A DNA stretch of 55,676 bases from Candidatus Zhuqueibacterota bacterium (GTDB lineage Bacteria; Zhuqueibacterota; Zhuqueibacteria; Residuimicrobiales; Oceaniaggregativiventaceae): NCBI GenBank assembly GCA_014728115.1, contig WJME01000094.1, positions 1-55,676 on the forward strand, given 5' to 3'. Position 1 is the stretch's first letter; the number at the start of each line of letters is the position of its first letter. Under the pieces are notes generated by a model that searched no databases, was not told the origin of the DNA, and was given only the letters and a program-made list of their open reading frames with translations. Below, piece after piece: positions 18,798-27,055 of this stretch. The position numbers were made by a program, and so were the translations under genes.

Positions 18798-20210
18798 GTG
18801 AAAAAACAACCTGGTGGTAAGGAAACTATATTGCAAAATAGACCGAGCGCGGTGATAAACAACTCTGAGGGACCGTCATCCAGTCATATAGTGATGAAAT
18901 TACTTGTCGATCATGGTGTCTATCAAAATGTTGGGGATGTGTCCATGTTGGAAGCAGTGGTCGCCAGATGTCAGCAGAAACACCCTTTGGCTCATTTGTA
19001 TGTAGTTCAAGGGGATTTTCAGAGCTCTGTTTGGCAATCAGATCGCATTGTGCCACAGGCTCCCTATCAAGTGCGACCCTGGTTTAAAAAGATCATTTGG
19101 TTTTTCATGAAAAAACAAAATTATGTACTAGATAAATTTCTTACTGCTATATTTACGAATATATATTGTCGAACGGTCGGATCGACTATTATCTATGTTG
19201 AAAATAAAAAATATCGGATAAATGAGTTTTGTGACCGATTTGACGGCTATCTCATTACAGGGGGAGGGAATCTCAATGATATATTTTACAAAAATCTTTT
19301 TGAAAAGCTTGTTCTGATAAAGGGTTTTTTACAGCAGAACAAACCGGTTATTCTTACTGGACAACAACTGGGACCTATCAAATCACTGTTTTTTAGAAAT
19401 GCAGCGATGAGAATGTTTAGAAATGTCAGTTTTATAGGCCTGCGAGATCCAGGCAATTCAGCTGAATTTTGTATGCATGCAGGAATACCTCGTGACCGGT
19501 TTCGAGTCATGGGGGACGATTCCTTGAATTTATTGCCTGCCAAGCCATCAATAGTGCGAGACTGTCTGCAGCGGAATGGTTTGGTCGCAGGAAAATTTAT
19601 TGCTGTAAATTTAAGGATTGTATGGTATGCGATCACTATGCGAAAATTGTTGCCGAACCTAATTTGTGTCTTTAAAGAGCTCTCTGATACACTTTGTATG
19701 CCATTAGTCTTTGTGCCGATTTCATGGGCAGAGCATGACAGTGATTATAAAGCAGCAAAATTGCTGAAAAGTGAGTTAGATTCTATACAAATTTTGCATC
19801 TTTTGCAGCCATTTCCTGCTCTTGTAAAAGCAGTACTCGGTCATGCTTTTGGTTCGATTGGCACGTCGTTCCATTTTTGCACTTTTTCACTTTGCCAGGG
19901 CGTGCCTGCTTTTTGTGTTTATCAGAGTGAATATTATGCTCAAAAAGCAAAATCTCTGGAACTATTTTGGCAGGAAACTGGCTTGTCCTGTGATATACAA
20001 AATCTTACAACAGCAAGCGCAGGACATATCATGAAGTACTGGTCAGATACATTGGTTCGAGATCGCTTATCTAAAAAGAGTGAAAATGCAACATTTGTAT
20101 GGCAACAGGTGTTTGATGCCCAAATGCAAAAGCTATTCGGTATGGATGACACTTTTCTTGGTGATGGATTTCGGCCACAAATACCTGACTGGAAAGAAAT
20201 TGAATTTTGA
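18798..20210 (+). CDS. Polysaccharide pyruvyl transferase-family protein
   Basis: A 470-residue protein of the CsaB/polysaccharide pyruvyl transferase family, which transfers pyruvate from phosphoenolpyruvate to glycan sugars as a ketal. Matching segments are LLVDHGVYQNVGDVSMLEAV, DGYLITGGGNLNDIF, PVILTGQQLGPIKSLFFR (about residues 175-192), SFIGLRDPGNSAEF and, near the C-terminus, AFGSIGTSFHFCTFSLCQGV. The GTG at 18798 gives extra N-terminal residues not needed by the family; the ATG at 18894 (MKLLVDHGV) is an equally good start. It is the first of four plus-strand biosynthesis genes facing away from the ABC exporter, so it likely modifies the glycan that wzt/wzm export. Transferases in this family sometimes act on other groups. 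Confidence 0.85.
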   Translation: MKKQPGGKETILQNRPSAVINNSEGPSSSHIVMKLLVDHGVYQNVGDVSMLEAVVARCQQKHPLAHLYVVQGDFQSSVWQSDRIVPQAPYQVRPWFKKIIWFFMKKQNYVLDKFLTAIFTNIYCRTVGSTIIYVENKKYRINEFCDRFDGYLITGGGNLNDIFYKNLFEKLVLIKGFLQQNKPVILTGQQLGPIKSLFFRNAAMRMFRNVSFIGLRDPGNSAEFCMHAGIPRDRFRVMGDDSLNLLPAKPSIVRDCLQRNGLVAGKFIAVNLRIVWYAITMRKLLPNLICVFKELSDTLCMPLVFVPISWAEHDSDYKAAKLLKSELDSIQILHLLQPFPALVKAVLGHAFGSIGTSFHFCTFSLCQGVPAFCVYQSEYYAQKAKSLELFWQETGLSCDIQNLTTASAGHIMKYWSDTLVRDRLSKKSENATFVWQQVFDAQMQKLFGMDDTFLGDGFRPQIPDWKEIEF

Positions 20211-20296
20211 AATACAAATTATTTTGCAGGATTTGAATGCTCTATTAACCCGGTATCTTTTCCGAACTTTGAACAAAGCGATCAATTATTGATTTT

Positions 20297-21397
20297 ATGG
20301 GACGATCTAATACCAAAAGCATTAAAAGGGGTGTCAGCATTATTATTCCCTGCTATAATAGTAGTAGGATTATCGCCAAGACATTGTCCTATTTGCAAAA
20401 ACAAAATGTTTCGTCTGACATACCATGGGAAATTGTCATTGTCGATAATGGTTCAACAGATAGAACCGCCGATTGTGCACGTGCTGCATGGCCGTTATTT
20501 TCCAAAGTCCCGTTTAAGGTGGTTTCCGAAACAACACCTGGACTCAGCCATGCCCGCTCGAAAGGATTTGATACTGCTGAATATGATTTTATTAGTTTTA
20601 TTGATGATGACAATTTTGTTTTTCCAGATTGGGTACAAATTGCGTATGAAACCATGATAAACAATGAATCGATTGGGGCATGTGGCGGGTATTCCGTACC
20701 TATGTTTGAAATCGCACCCCCGGCATGGTTTGACAAATCACTGTGGACCGCCTTTACCATTGGTCCGCCAAATTGCGAACAAGGAGATGTTACAACGACC
20801 AGGGGGCATTTGTGGGGGGCTGGGTCGATTATTCGAAAATCTGCATGGCAGATTCTGGTTCAACTCGGATTCCGTTACCAACTTGTTGGTCGGTGTGGAA
20901 CACGATTAACAAGTGGAGAAGATATCGAACTTTTTTATGCATTGAGAATGGCTGGATGGAGGTTATGGCAAGAACCCAGACTAAAATTTTATCACTATAT
21001 GAATAGGGAGAGAATTGACTGGCAGTATCTGCTACGCGTACATAATGGATTTGGAGCTTCTGCGCCGGTACTTTATATGTACAGACATTTTCTCGAGAGC
21101 ACCAGCTCTATTCCCATAGATAGCTGGAGAACAATGTTTATAAAAACGTTAAAGAAATATCTCTCTCTGTATATTGTGCTCCATAAGACTCTCTTGACTG
21201 ATTACGATTGTAAACCATTGTTGTTACGTCTTGCTACCGAAAAAGGCAAATTAACGCAACTATGGTTTTTACGACAAGAGTTTTATGATATTTTTCGATA
21301 TGTAAAACAGTTGCATCATCGGTTAGAGGCATACAAGACCGTAAGATCACTGCAATCCGAATTACCATTGCCGGATAAACAATGCTTTAATACTTGA
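20297..21397 (+). CDS. Glycosyltransferase family 2
   Basis: A 366-residue GT2 enzyme. The nucleotide-sugar binding start is GVSIIIPCYNSSRIIAKTL, followed by VIVDNGSTDRTADC, FISFIDDDNFVFPDW (DxD-type metal motif) and, near residue 215, SGEDIELFYALRMAGWRLW with the ED-x(n) catalytic-base region. No membrane segments are obvious, so it likely works on the cytoplasmic face on lipid-linked glycan. It belongs to the plus-strand polysaccharide gene group; 86 bases separate it from the pyruvyl transferase gene. Confidence 0.9.
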   Translation: MGRSNTKSIKRGVSIIIPCYNSSRIIAKTLSYLQKQNVSSDIPWEIVIVDNGSTDRTADCARAAWPLFSKVPFKVVSETTPGLSHARSKGFDTAEYDFISFIDDDNFVFPDWVQIAYETMINNESIGACGGYSVPMFEIAPPAWFDKSLWTAFTIGPPNCEQGDVTTTRGHLWGAGSIIRKSAWQILVQLGFRYQLVGRCGTRLTSGEDIELFYALRMAGWRLWQEPRLKFYHYMNRERIDWQYLLRVHNGFGASAPVLYMYRHFLESTSSIPIDSWRTMFIKTLKKYLSLYIVLHKTLLTDYDCKPLLLRLATEKGKLTQLWFLRQEFYDIFRYVKQLHHRLEAYKTVRSLQSELPLPDKQCFNT

Positions 21398-21450
21398 CAC
21401 ATAATATGCTGTCTGCTGGATTTGTGATTTCTCATTTGAAGGGAGAATGA

Positions 21451-22383
21451 ATGTACTCAGGTCCCCGTACAATTGCTTTTGAGGAGCCAAACACGAATTA
21501 TTCGTGCCATCTAAACGAGACAAATTTGTTTAGCACGGCTGAATCTGAAAAGTCTGAACAATATCAAGGTGATCATTGGTATCATCTTGCAAATATGTGG
21601 CAGTTTGTGGGGCCACCTCTTCGTCCAACATCTGAAGATACTCTTGTACGAGAGCAATTTGTCCATACCTGGTGCCAAAAGACCGGCCAACACCATCCCC
21701 AATGTCTCTTGCTGGGTGTAACGCCTGAAATTGTAAAGATGCGATGGCCTCCTCATAGTCAGATCTTGGCATTGGATCGCAATGATGAAATGATCAAGCA
21801 TGTATATCCCGGTCACTCTGAACAAGGTTTCCAGGTATTACAGGGAGATTGGACTCGATTGCCGGTTCTGGATCGTCAATTCGATCTTATCCTTGGGGAT
21901 GGGTGCTATGTTATGTTTGATTATCATCGTGGTTTTTCTCTTCTTTCTGAATCGATTGAAAAGGCCTTAAAACCGAATGGCCAATTTATCATACGGTTTT
22001 TTATCCGACCGGAAATAATAGAGACGTCAGATCAGGTGTTTTCCGACTTGCTCAAAGGAAAGATATGTAATTTTCACTTGTTCAAGTGGAGATTGGCTAT
22101 GGCAATGCACAATGATGTCGAAACAGGTGTCTCACTGAGTAAGGTCTGGAGAATATGGGAGAAAATGAGTATAGATTCACGGTTTTTGGCCGATACCATG
22201 CAGTGGTCCATAGAAAGCATTCATACCATACAAGCTTATCGCAGATCGAACAGGAGATATACGTTTCCAACAAAAAAGGAATTGTATGCAGCCCTGACTC
22301 CATATTTCAGGATATCCCAATATTATCTTCCTTCATACGAGTGCGGCGATCGATTTCCAACTCTTGTCCTTGATCGAAAGTAA
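21451..22383 (+). CDS. Class I SAM-dependent methyltransferase
   Basis: A 310-residue protein with a Rossmann-type methyltransferase core: motif I is degenerate (QCLLLGVTPEIVKM, about 88-101), motif II follows as ILALDRNDEMIKHVYPG, then LQGDWTRLPVLDRQFDLIL and GDGCYVMF, and LKPNGQFIIRFFIRP. The N-terminal 65 residues contain YQGDHWYHLANMWQFVGPPL. I infer methylation of a sugar or a sugar-linked group in the polysaccharide; methylated ends are exactly what Wzt C-domains read in known systems. GGGAG lies just before the ATG. The next gene, a PP-loop enzyme, begins 8 bases after its stop. Confidence 0.8.
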   Translation: MYSGPRTIAFEEPNTNYSCHLNETNLFSTAESEKSEQYQGDHWYHLANMWQFVGPPLRPTSEDTLVREQFVHTWCQKTGQHHPQCLLLGVTPEIVKMRWPPHSQILALDRNDEMIKHVYPGHSEQGFQVLQGDWTRLPVLDRQFDLILGDGCYVMFDYHRGFSLLSESIEKALKPNGQFIIRFFIRPEIIETSDQVFSDLLKGKICNFHLFKWRLAMAMHNDVETGVSLSKVWRIWEKMSIDSRFLADTMQWSIESIHTIQAYRRSNRRYTFPTKKELYAALTPYFRISQYYLPSYECGDRFPTLVLDRK

Positions 22384-22390
22384 AAATCTG

Positions 22391-23509
22391 ATGCAAGTTT
22401 TGACAATTAAAAAATCCGCGGATTGCAAAGAAAAAGCGAACAAAAAGTTCGCAGCCGAATTGGAATATGGAGGCAAGTCTTTTCACGTTTATTTTGAGAT
22501 TAATAGCTCGGAAGCAATCTGGCGGGCTGAAGCCTTCATTACAGCCGCACTTTTTCCTGCTATGCATTTGGGCATGGACATTCATTGTCCTTTTCCGATA
22601 TCAAAAACATATTTAAAAAACCTTTGTACGATTCAAGATATTTTACTGTCTTGGTTTCCTGATTTACGGCCGGTGAAGATTCTCCCAGAAAAAACGATCA
22701 CATCTCCATTAAATGGTACTGAAAAGCAGGCTCTCTTTTTTAGTGGAGGTCTGGATTCAAGCTATTCATTGCTCAAGCATCTAAACGAATTGGATGCACT
22801 GATTTTTGTCAATGGGTTTGACATTTCCTTGAACGATGTTGGATTGTATCGAAATGTTAGGGAACGGTTATATAGAGTTGCAAGAGCAAAACACAAAAAA
22901 CTTGTCATCGTTCATACCAATTTGCGAGAGTTTCTCGAGTGTGAGATGTCCCTATCATGGCCAGATACGCATGGACTGGCCATGGCAAGCGTTGCGCATT
23001 TATTATCCTCTGAATATACCAAGATTTTGATTTCAGCAACGGCTTGTTATGCAGATCTCTACCCCTATGGATCACATCCCCTTCTCGATCCTCTATGGGG
23101 AACTGAAACATTGGAAATTGTTCATGATGGCTGTGAGGCTGATCGGGTGCAAAAAGCCAAATATGTTGCAAAAGATGAAATTGTCAGAAGCGTACTCAGG
23201 GTTTGCTGGGAAAATCGAAATGGGGCTTTTAACTGTTGTGAATGCGAAAAGTGTGTTCGGACGATGGTCCAATTAGAAATAGCCGGCGTACTCTTGAAAT
23301 TCCCTTCTTTTAATAAACCGTTGAATATAGACAATCTCAATTGTAAATTTCCGGCGGTTGTGGCAAAAAAATTCCGCACTAGGTATTTGCCCGAACTCGA
23401 AACTTCGGGCCACAATCCAAGACTTTTAAAAAAATTGTATTCCCTTTTGTATCGAAAACCATTATATATTCGAATTTTGCATGGGTTTAGGAAAATCTTC
23501 AAGATATAG
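22391..23509 (+). CDS. PP-loop ATP-pyrophosphatase (QueC/asparagine-synthase-like fold)
   Basis: A 372-residue cytoplasmic enzyme. An N-terminal domain of about 110 residues precedes a PP-loop, ALFFSGGLDSSYSLLKHL (about residues 118-135), the SGGxDS signature of enzymes that adenylate a substrate with release of pyrophosphate. Later segments are LIFVNGFDISLND, HTNLREFLE and TKILISATACYADLYPYGSH. Near the C-terminus GAFNCCECEKCVRTMVQLEI looks like the Cys-rich zinc site of QueC-type proteins. It is not QueC itself: it is much longer and sits in a polysaccharide locus directly after a methyltransferase gene. I infer ATP-dependent activation, for example amidation or thiolation of a sugar precursor; the substrate is unknown. 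ATG 22391 is preferred to the TTG at 22364. Confidence 0.7.
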   Translation: MQVLTIKKSADCKEKANKKFAAELEYGGKSFHVYFEINSSEAIWRAEAFITAALFPAMHLGMDIHCPFPISKTYLKNLCTIQDILLSWFPDLRPVKILPEKTITSPLNGTEKQALFFSGGLDSSYSLLKHLNELDALIFVNGFDISLNDVGLYRNVRERLYRVARAKHKKLVIVHTNLREFLECEMSLSWPDTHGLAMASVAHLLSSEYTKILISATACYADLYPYGSHPLLDPLWGTETLEIVHDGCEADRVQKAKYVAKDEIVRSVLRVCWENRNGAFNCCECEKCVRTMVQLEIAGVLLKFPSFNKPLNIDNLNCKFPAVVAKKFRTRYLPELETSGHNPRLLKKLYSLLYRKPLYIRILHGFRKIFKI

Positions 23510-23538
23510 TCAGTTTTTTTTGTATCGACGTTTTTTAT

Positions 23539-24423
23539 TCAGAGTTTTTCCTGCTCTTTTTCTATTCGTTCGATTTTGACCGCATCCGACGAAGGCGTGA
23601 TGATTTGGCCTTTATGCTGTACATAGACTTTGGTGATTTCGCTTCCAAAGAAAAAGATCTGGGCGGAATAGAATACCCAAATCAATATAATAATCAACGA
23701 TCCTACCGACCCGTAAGACGAAGCGAGATCGCTTTGTCCGATATAAAAACCGATAGCGGTTTTACCAATGACAAAAAGTGTCGCCGTAACAAATCCCCCG
23801 AACCAGACATTTTTCCATTGCAAGTCAGCATGGGGCAGAATCTTGAACAGTGCGGCAAACAATAGTGTAATGATCAGGAGGGACACAACAAAATCCATAC
23901 CTGCGATCAGGGTGGACGAAAAGGGCAAATAGTCGTCCACTCTGCCCCAAAAAGCGGACAAGAGCGCACTGATGATCAAGGAAACCAGGAGGATAAAGCC
24001 GATGGTCAGGACCATGCCAAATGAAATCGCCCTGGCTTTGGCAAAGGTTTTGATATTGCCCTCTTTTTGGTCAACATGCCAGATCTGATCCAGGGCCAGC
24101 TGTAAATATCTGAACACCGAAGAGGAGGTCCAGGCCAGGATCAGAAACCCGATGATCGTGCCTACAATGCCTCCCCCTTCTCTGCTTGCTGCGCTGATCA
24201 TGGTTTGAATGGCTGAAGCACCCTCTTGTCCCAACAGGCTTTCGATTTGTTTAAAGATTTCGCCTCTCACGTCCTGAGGTTCATAAAAGAGTCCGGCTAC
24301 AGAAATGGCGATGAGCAGCATCGGTGCAATGGAAAAGGTGGTAAAATAGGCCACAGCTGCAGCCCATGCCATGGCCTTGTCTTCGAGATATGAAAAATAC
24401 ACTTTTTTGATAAAATCAAACAT
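23539..24423 (-). CDS. YihY/BrkB-family inner-membrane protein
   Basis: A 294-residue membrane protein with six hydrophobic segments. The N-terminal part has AWAAAVAYFTTFSIAPMLLI, the hallmark of the YihY (formerly misnamed RNase BN) family; later parts are FLILAWTSSSVFRYLQLALD, LPFSSTLIAGMDFVVSLLII and YGSVGSLIIILIWVFYSAQI then FFFGSEITKVY. The C-terminal tail is charged and cytoplasmic (VKIERIEKEQEK). The transport or structural role of the family is not settled. It converges with the polysaccharide genes, with a 29-base spacer. Confidence 0.92.
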   Translation of the reverse strand: MFDFIKKVYFSYLEDKAMAWAAAVAYFTTFSIAPMLLIAISVAGLFYEPQDVRGEIFKQIESLLGQEGASAIQTMISAASREGGGIVGTIIGFLILAWTSSSVFRYLQLALDQIWHVDQKEGNIKTFAKARAISFGMVLTIGFILLVSLIISALLSAFWGRVDDYLPFSSTLIAGMDFVVSLLIITLLFAALFKILPHADLQWKNVWFGGFVTATLFVIGKTAIGFYIGQSDLASSYGSVGSLIIILIWVFYSAQIFFFGSEITKVYVQHKGQIITPSSDAVKIERIEKEQEKL

Positions 24424-24732
24424 AAATTGTCCAAATGATTCCCTAGGTCCTTTTTATATTGCTAACAATTTAGGGAAACCATTAATTGCGTCTTTGGGTT
24501 CAGATGTTTTGGAGAGACCGAGTTTTCTTGGGTTTTACGAAATTTTTTGATTTATTAGAGTTATTTGGAGGCATATCTCAGCGATGATGAGAAAACAAAT
24601 ATTAAAGAGGCAAAAGATGATTTGAACCGGTTTTGTCCACTTTAGTTTAAAAATAACCACGACAGTATGCTGTTCATTTTTGCAATTAGCATGATAATCT
24701 AATATGAGTTACTGGAGAGGAGAAAAAGATCA
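24424..24732. other. Intergenic, possible coding remnant
   Basis: A 309-base spacer between divergent genes. The stretch around 24562-24650 reads in one frame as YLEAYLSDDEKTNIKEAKDD followed by LNRFCPL and a stop, which looks coding-like, but a stop codon lies just before it and no start is present. It may be the tail of a lost gene; I do not recognise it. GGAGAGGAG before 24733 is the ribosome-binding site of the next gene. Confidence 0.3.
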
Positions 24733-25884
24733 ATGGTGTCAAACCATTCAAGACATGACCGCGATTCTGTGTCTGTGTCCGGAAAAGATTATTTTAAAGA
24801 GCTGGGCGTGAGAACGTTTATCAATGCTGCCGGAACCTATACGAGACTGACAGGATCGCTTTTACTACCAGAAGTCATGCATGCCATGATGCATGCCTCA
24901 CATGACTATGTGGATCTTGATGAATTGCAGAGTCGGGTTGGCGAGCGTCTGGCAAATCTCCTCGGCTGTGAGGATACGGTGATCACCTCGGGTGCTGCTT
25001 CGGCTATAACCTTTGGCACTGCCGGTGTTTTAACCGGCATGGATAAAAACAAGGTCGTTCAACTCCCTGATTTGACAGGCATGAAAAATGAGGTTATCCT
25101 GCAAAAGAGTCACCGCATCGAATTCGACCATGCGATTCGAGCCTGTGGAGTCAGGCTCGTCGAGGTGGTGACCAGAAAAGAGCTCGAAAATGCCATCAAT
25201 GAGAATACAGCTATGCTGTGGTTTCTGAACACCCAAAATTACCAAGGTGAGATACAGGATGTCGAGTTTGTGGAAATCGGGAAAAAATATGGCATTCCTA
25301 CATTCAATGATGCCGCCGCTGATTTACCTCCGGTGGAAAATCTCTGGAAATATACCCAAATGGGATTTGATATGGTGGCCTTTTCCGGAGGCAAGGGATT
25401 GAGAGGCCCACAGAGTGCCGGATTACTCTTGGGCAAAAAAAAGTATATTCAGGCAGCCAGGCTCTCCATGCCGCCGCATGAAAATACAATAGGCAGGGGC
25501 ATGAAAGTCAACAAGGAAGAAATTATAGGCATGATGGTCGCCGTAGAACATTATCTGCAAAGAGATCACCAAAAAGAGTGGCAATATTGGGAACAACAGG
25601 TAAACCTGATCGGTGATGCTGCCAAATCCGTAGAGACTGTGGAGACGGATATCATTGTCCCCAGAATTGCCAACCACGTACCGACATTGAGGATTTGGTG
25701 GAACCGTGATAAAATTGACGCGAGCGCTGACGAAATCCGAAATCAACTGCGAACCGGTCATCCTTCCATAGAGACGGTTGGAACTCCCGACATGATCGAA
25801 ATCACTACATGGATGATGTCTCCCGGACAGGAAAGGATCGTGGCCCGCAGGATAAACGAGATTCTGAAAGCATACTTGAGATGA
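24733..25884 (+). CDS. SelA-like PLP-dependent enzyme
   Basis: A 383-residue fold-type I pyridoxal-phosphate enzyme of the SelA/DgaE-like group. Matching parts are FKELGVRTFINAAGTYTRLT, VDLDELQSRVGERLANLLGC, VITSGAASAITFGTAGVLTG, FNDAAADLPPVENLW (Asp contacting the cofactor) and FSGGKGLRGPQSAGLLLG, where Lys is the probable Schiff-base residue. Enzymes of this group include selenocysteine synthase and D-glucosaminate-6-phosphate ammonia lyase, as well as many uncharacterised aminoacyl-elimination enzymes. It lacks the extra N-terminal domain of true SelA, so a catabolic lyase acting on an amino sugar or amino acid is more likely. It stands alone. Confidence 0.85.
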   Translation: MVSNHSRHDRDSVSVSGKDYFKELGVRTFINAAGTYTRLTGSLLLPEVMHAMMHASHDYVDLDELQSRVGERLANLLGCEDTVITSGAASAITFGTAGVLTGMDKNKVVQLPDLTGMKNEVILQKSHRIEFDHAIRACGVRLVEVVTRKELENAINENTAMLWFLNTQNYQGEIQDVEFVEIGKKYGIPTFNDAAADLPPVENLWKYTQMGFDMVAFSGGKGLRGPQSAGLLLGKKKYIQAARLSMPPHENTIGRGMKVNKEEIIGMMVAVEHYLQRDHQKEWQYWEQQVNLIGDAAKSVETVETDIIVPRIANHVPTLRIWWNRDKIDASADEIRNQLRTGHPSIETVGTPDMIEITTWMMSPGQERIVARRINEILKAYLR

Positions 25885-25991
25885 TGACCCGGGAGGCAGC
25901 ATCGTCCGATTTGTTCTGCTTTTCCGCCAGAGCCGGCAGACGAATCCGAGATCGTTCAGTTGTTTGAAAAACGCTACCCTTCTGCGAGCAT

Positions 25992-26882
25992 CTAGTGTAT
26001 ACATTTTATAAACTCATAGAGGCCATGAAAATGGTCGATATGATCGGGCGCGGTATTTCCGGCATAACCGAGAATTTGAAAGTGGCCTTTACAAACTTTG
26101 CTCAACTGCTGCATGCCCAAAGGGCCCCAGTTCAAAACCGCCTTGCGTTCCAGTCCCAGCTGTTCGATCAGATAATCCGCACATTCTGTCGTGCTCGCAT
26201 AGGTGCCTGGGAAAATTTCGGAATGCGTAAATACAAAGCTCTTTTCATTGGCTACTGCCTGCCGTGCGAATCGCACAAAGGGATCGAGTTTTTCGGTATT
26301 CAGCTGTCCATCCTGAGCCAGTGGCTGTCCTGCCGGAATATAGCCGGTATGCAATCCATCCAGGAGCAAGATCGCACGGATCTGCTCTGCATTTTTCGGT
26401 TGTTGCAAGAGCGCCCGCACCGCTCCATAGCCGGCACTAAATGCGCTGACATTCAGGGATTCGAGTTGGCATTCTGTTTGACCATTTTTCGTCAGAAAGT
26501 TCTTGACCCGCTTTAGGATCTTGCCAAACAAATCTTTGTCTTGAAAAGGCGTTTCGTACCTGGAAGACCCTGCTCCAAGATTGATGGTAACCAATACCTC
26601 GGGACGAGCCGAGGTGTGCATTGCATACACAGGCACATAGTCTGTGCCATGGAAATGAATCCACAACGAATACGAGCTGGCATTTCGACACTGACTATCC
26701 ACGAATATAGTGACGCTCTTTTCTGCGAGTCCTTGAATCTGCAGGGGGGTTGTTTGGGGCTGATCTGCGCATATCCGTTCGTGTTTGCGTGTGGTGTCTG
26801 TCATTGGAGACGGGCATTGTGGCTGCATTTGGGCGATGCCAAATCCCCATATGATAAAAAGCAAATAAAATGATTTGTTCAT
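25992..26882 (-). CDS. Exported alpha/beta-hydrolase-like protein
   Basis: About 296 residues from the ATG at 26882 (MNKSFYLLFIIWGFGIAQMQ), which gives a signal sequence. The probable nucleophile elbow is NVSAFSAGYGAVRALLQ (A-x-S-x-G instead of the usual G-x-S-x-G), with ILLLDGLHTGYIP after it, as expected for a strand following the elbow. A late His-rich segment (DHIDHFHGLYEFIKC) can supply the catalytic His. SLWIHFHGTDYVP near residue 75 resembles an oxyanion-loop HG motif. I infer an esterase- or amidase-type hydrolase in the periplasm with unknown substrate. Its end converges with the SelA-like gene, 107 bases away. Confidence 0.6.
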   Translation of the reverse strand: MNKSFYLLFIIWGFGIAQMQPQCPSPMTDTTRKHERICADQPQTTPLQIQGLAEKSVTIFVDSQCRNASSYSLWIHFHGTDYVPVYAMHTSARPEVLVTINLGAGSSRYETPFQDKDLFGKILKRVKNFLTKNGQTECQLESLNVSAFSAGYGAVRALLQQPKNAEQIRAILLLDGLHTGYIPAGQPLAQDGQLNTEKLDPFVRFARQAVANEKSFVFTHSEIFPGTYASTTECADYLIEQLGLERKAVLNWGPLGMQQLSKVCKGHFQILGYAGNTAPDHIDHFHGLYEFIKCIH

Positions 26883-27055
26883 CTGGCTGCCTGTCTGTTT
26901 GTTCTGTCTCGGGTCAATATACAAAATTATCTGTTCAGGAAAAACGATTTATCTGGCAGCTGGTAAAACGGTAACCTTTTTGTACAGGGTACGTCATACT
27001 ATAGTGGGATGAAAGCCTATATTTTGATCTAACCAAACATTCAAAAGGGGGAATC

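Noticed and set aside
22391..23509. QueC or a tRNA-modification gene for the PP-loop protein
   Set aside because: The protein is much longer than QueC, has an extra N-terminal domain and lies in a polysaccharide locus, so the symbol is not assigned.
24562..24650. Short coding-like tail (YLEAYLSDDEKTNIKEAKDD…)
   Set aside because: A stop codon lies just upstream and no start is available; it is too short to assign and is mentioned only in the gap entry.
25423..26004. 193-codon open frame on the minus strand
   Set aside because: It is fully antisense to the SelA-like gene, which has clear PLP motifs; the frame has a composition of a shadow (no motif, many Arg/His/Cys).
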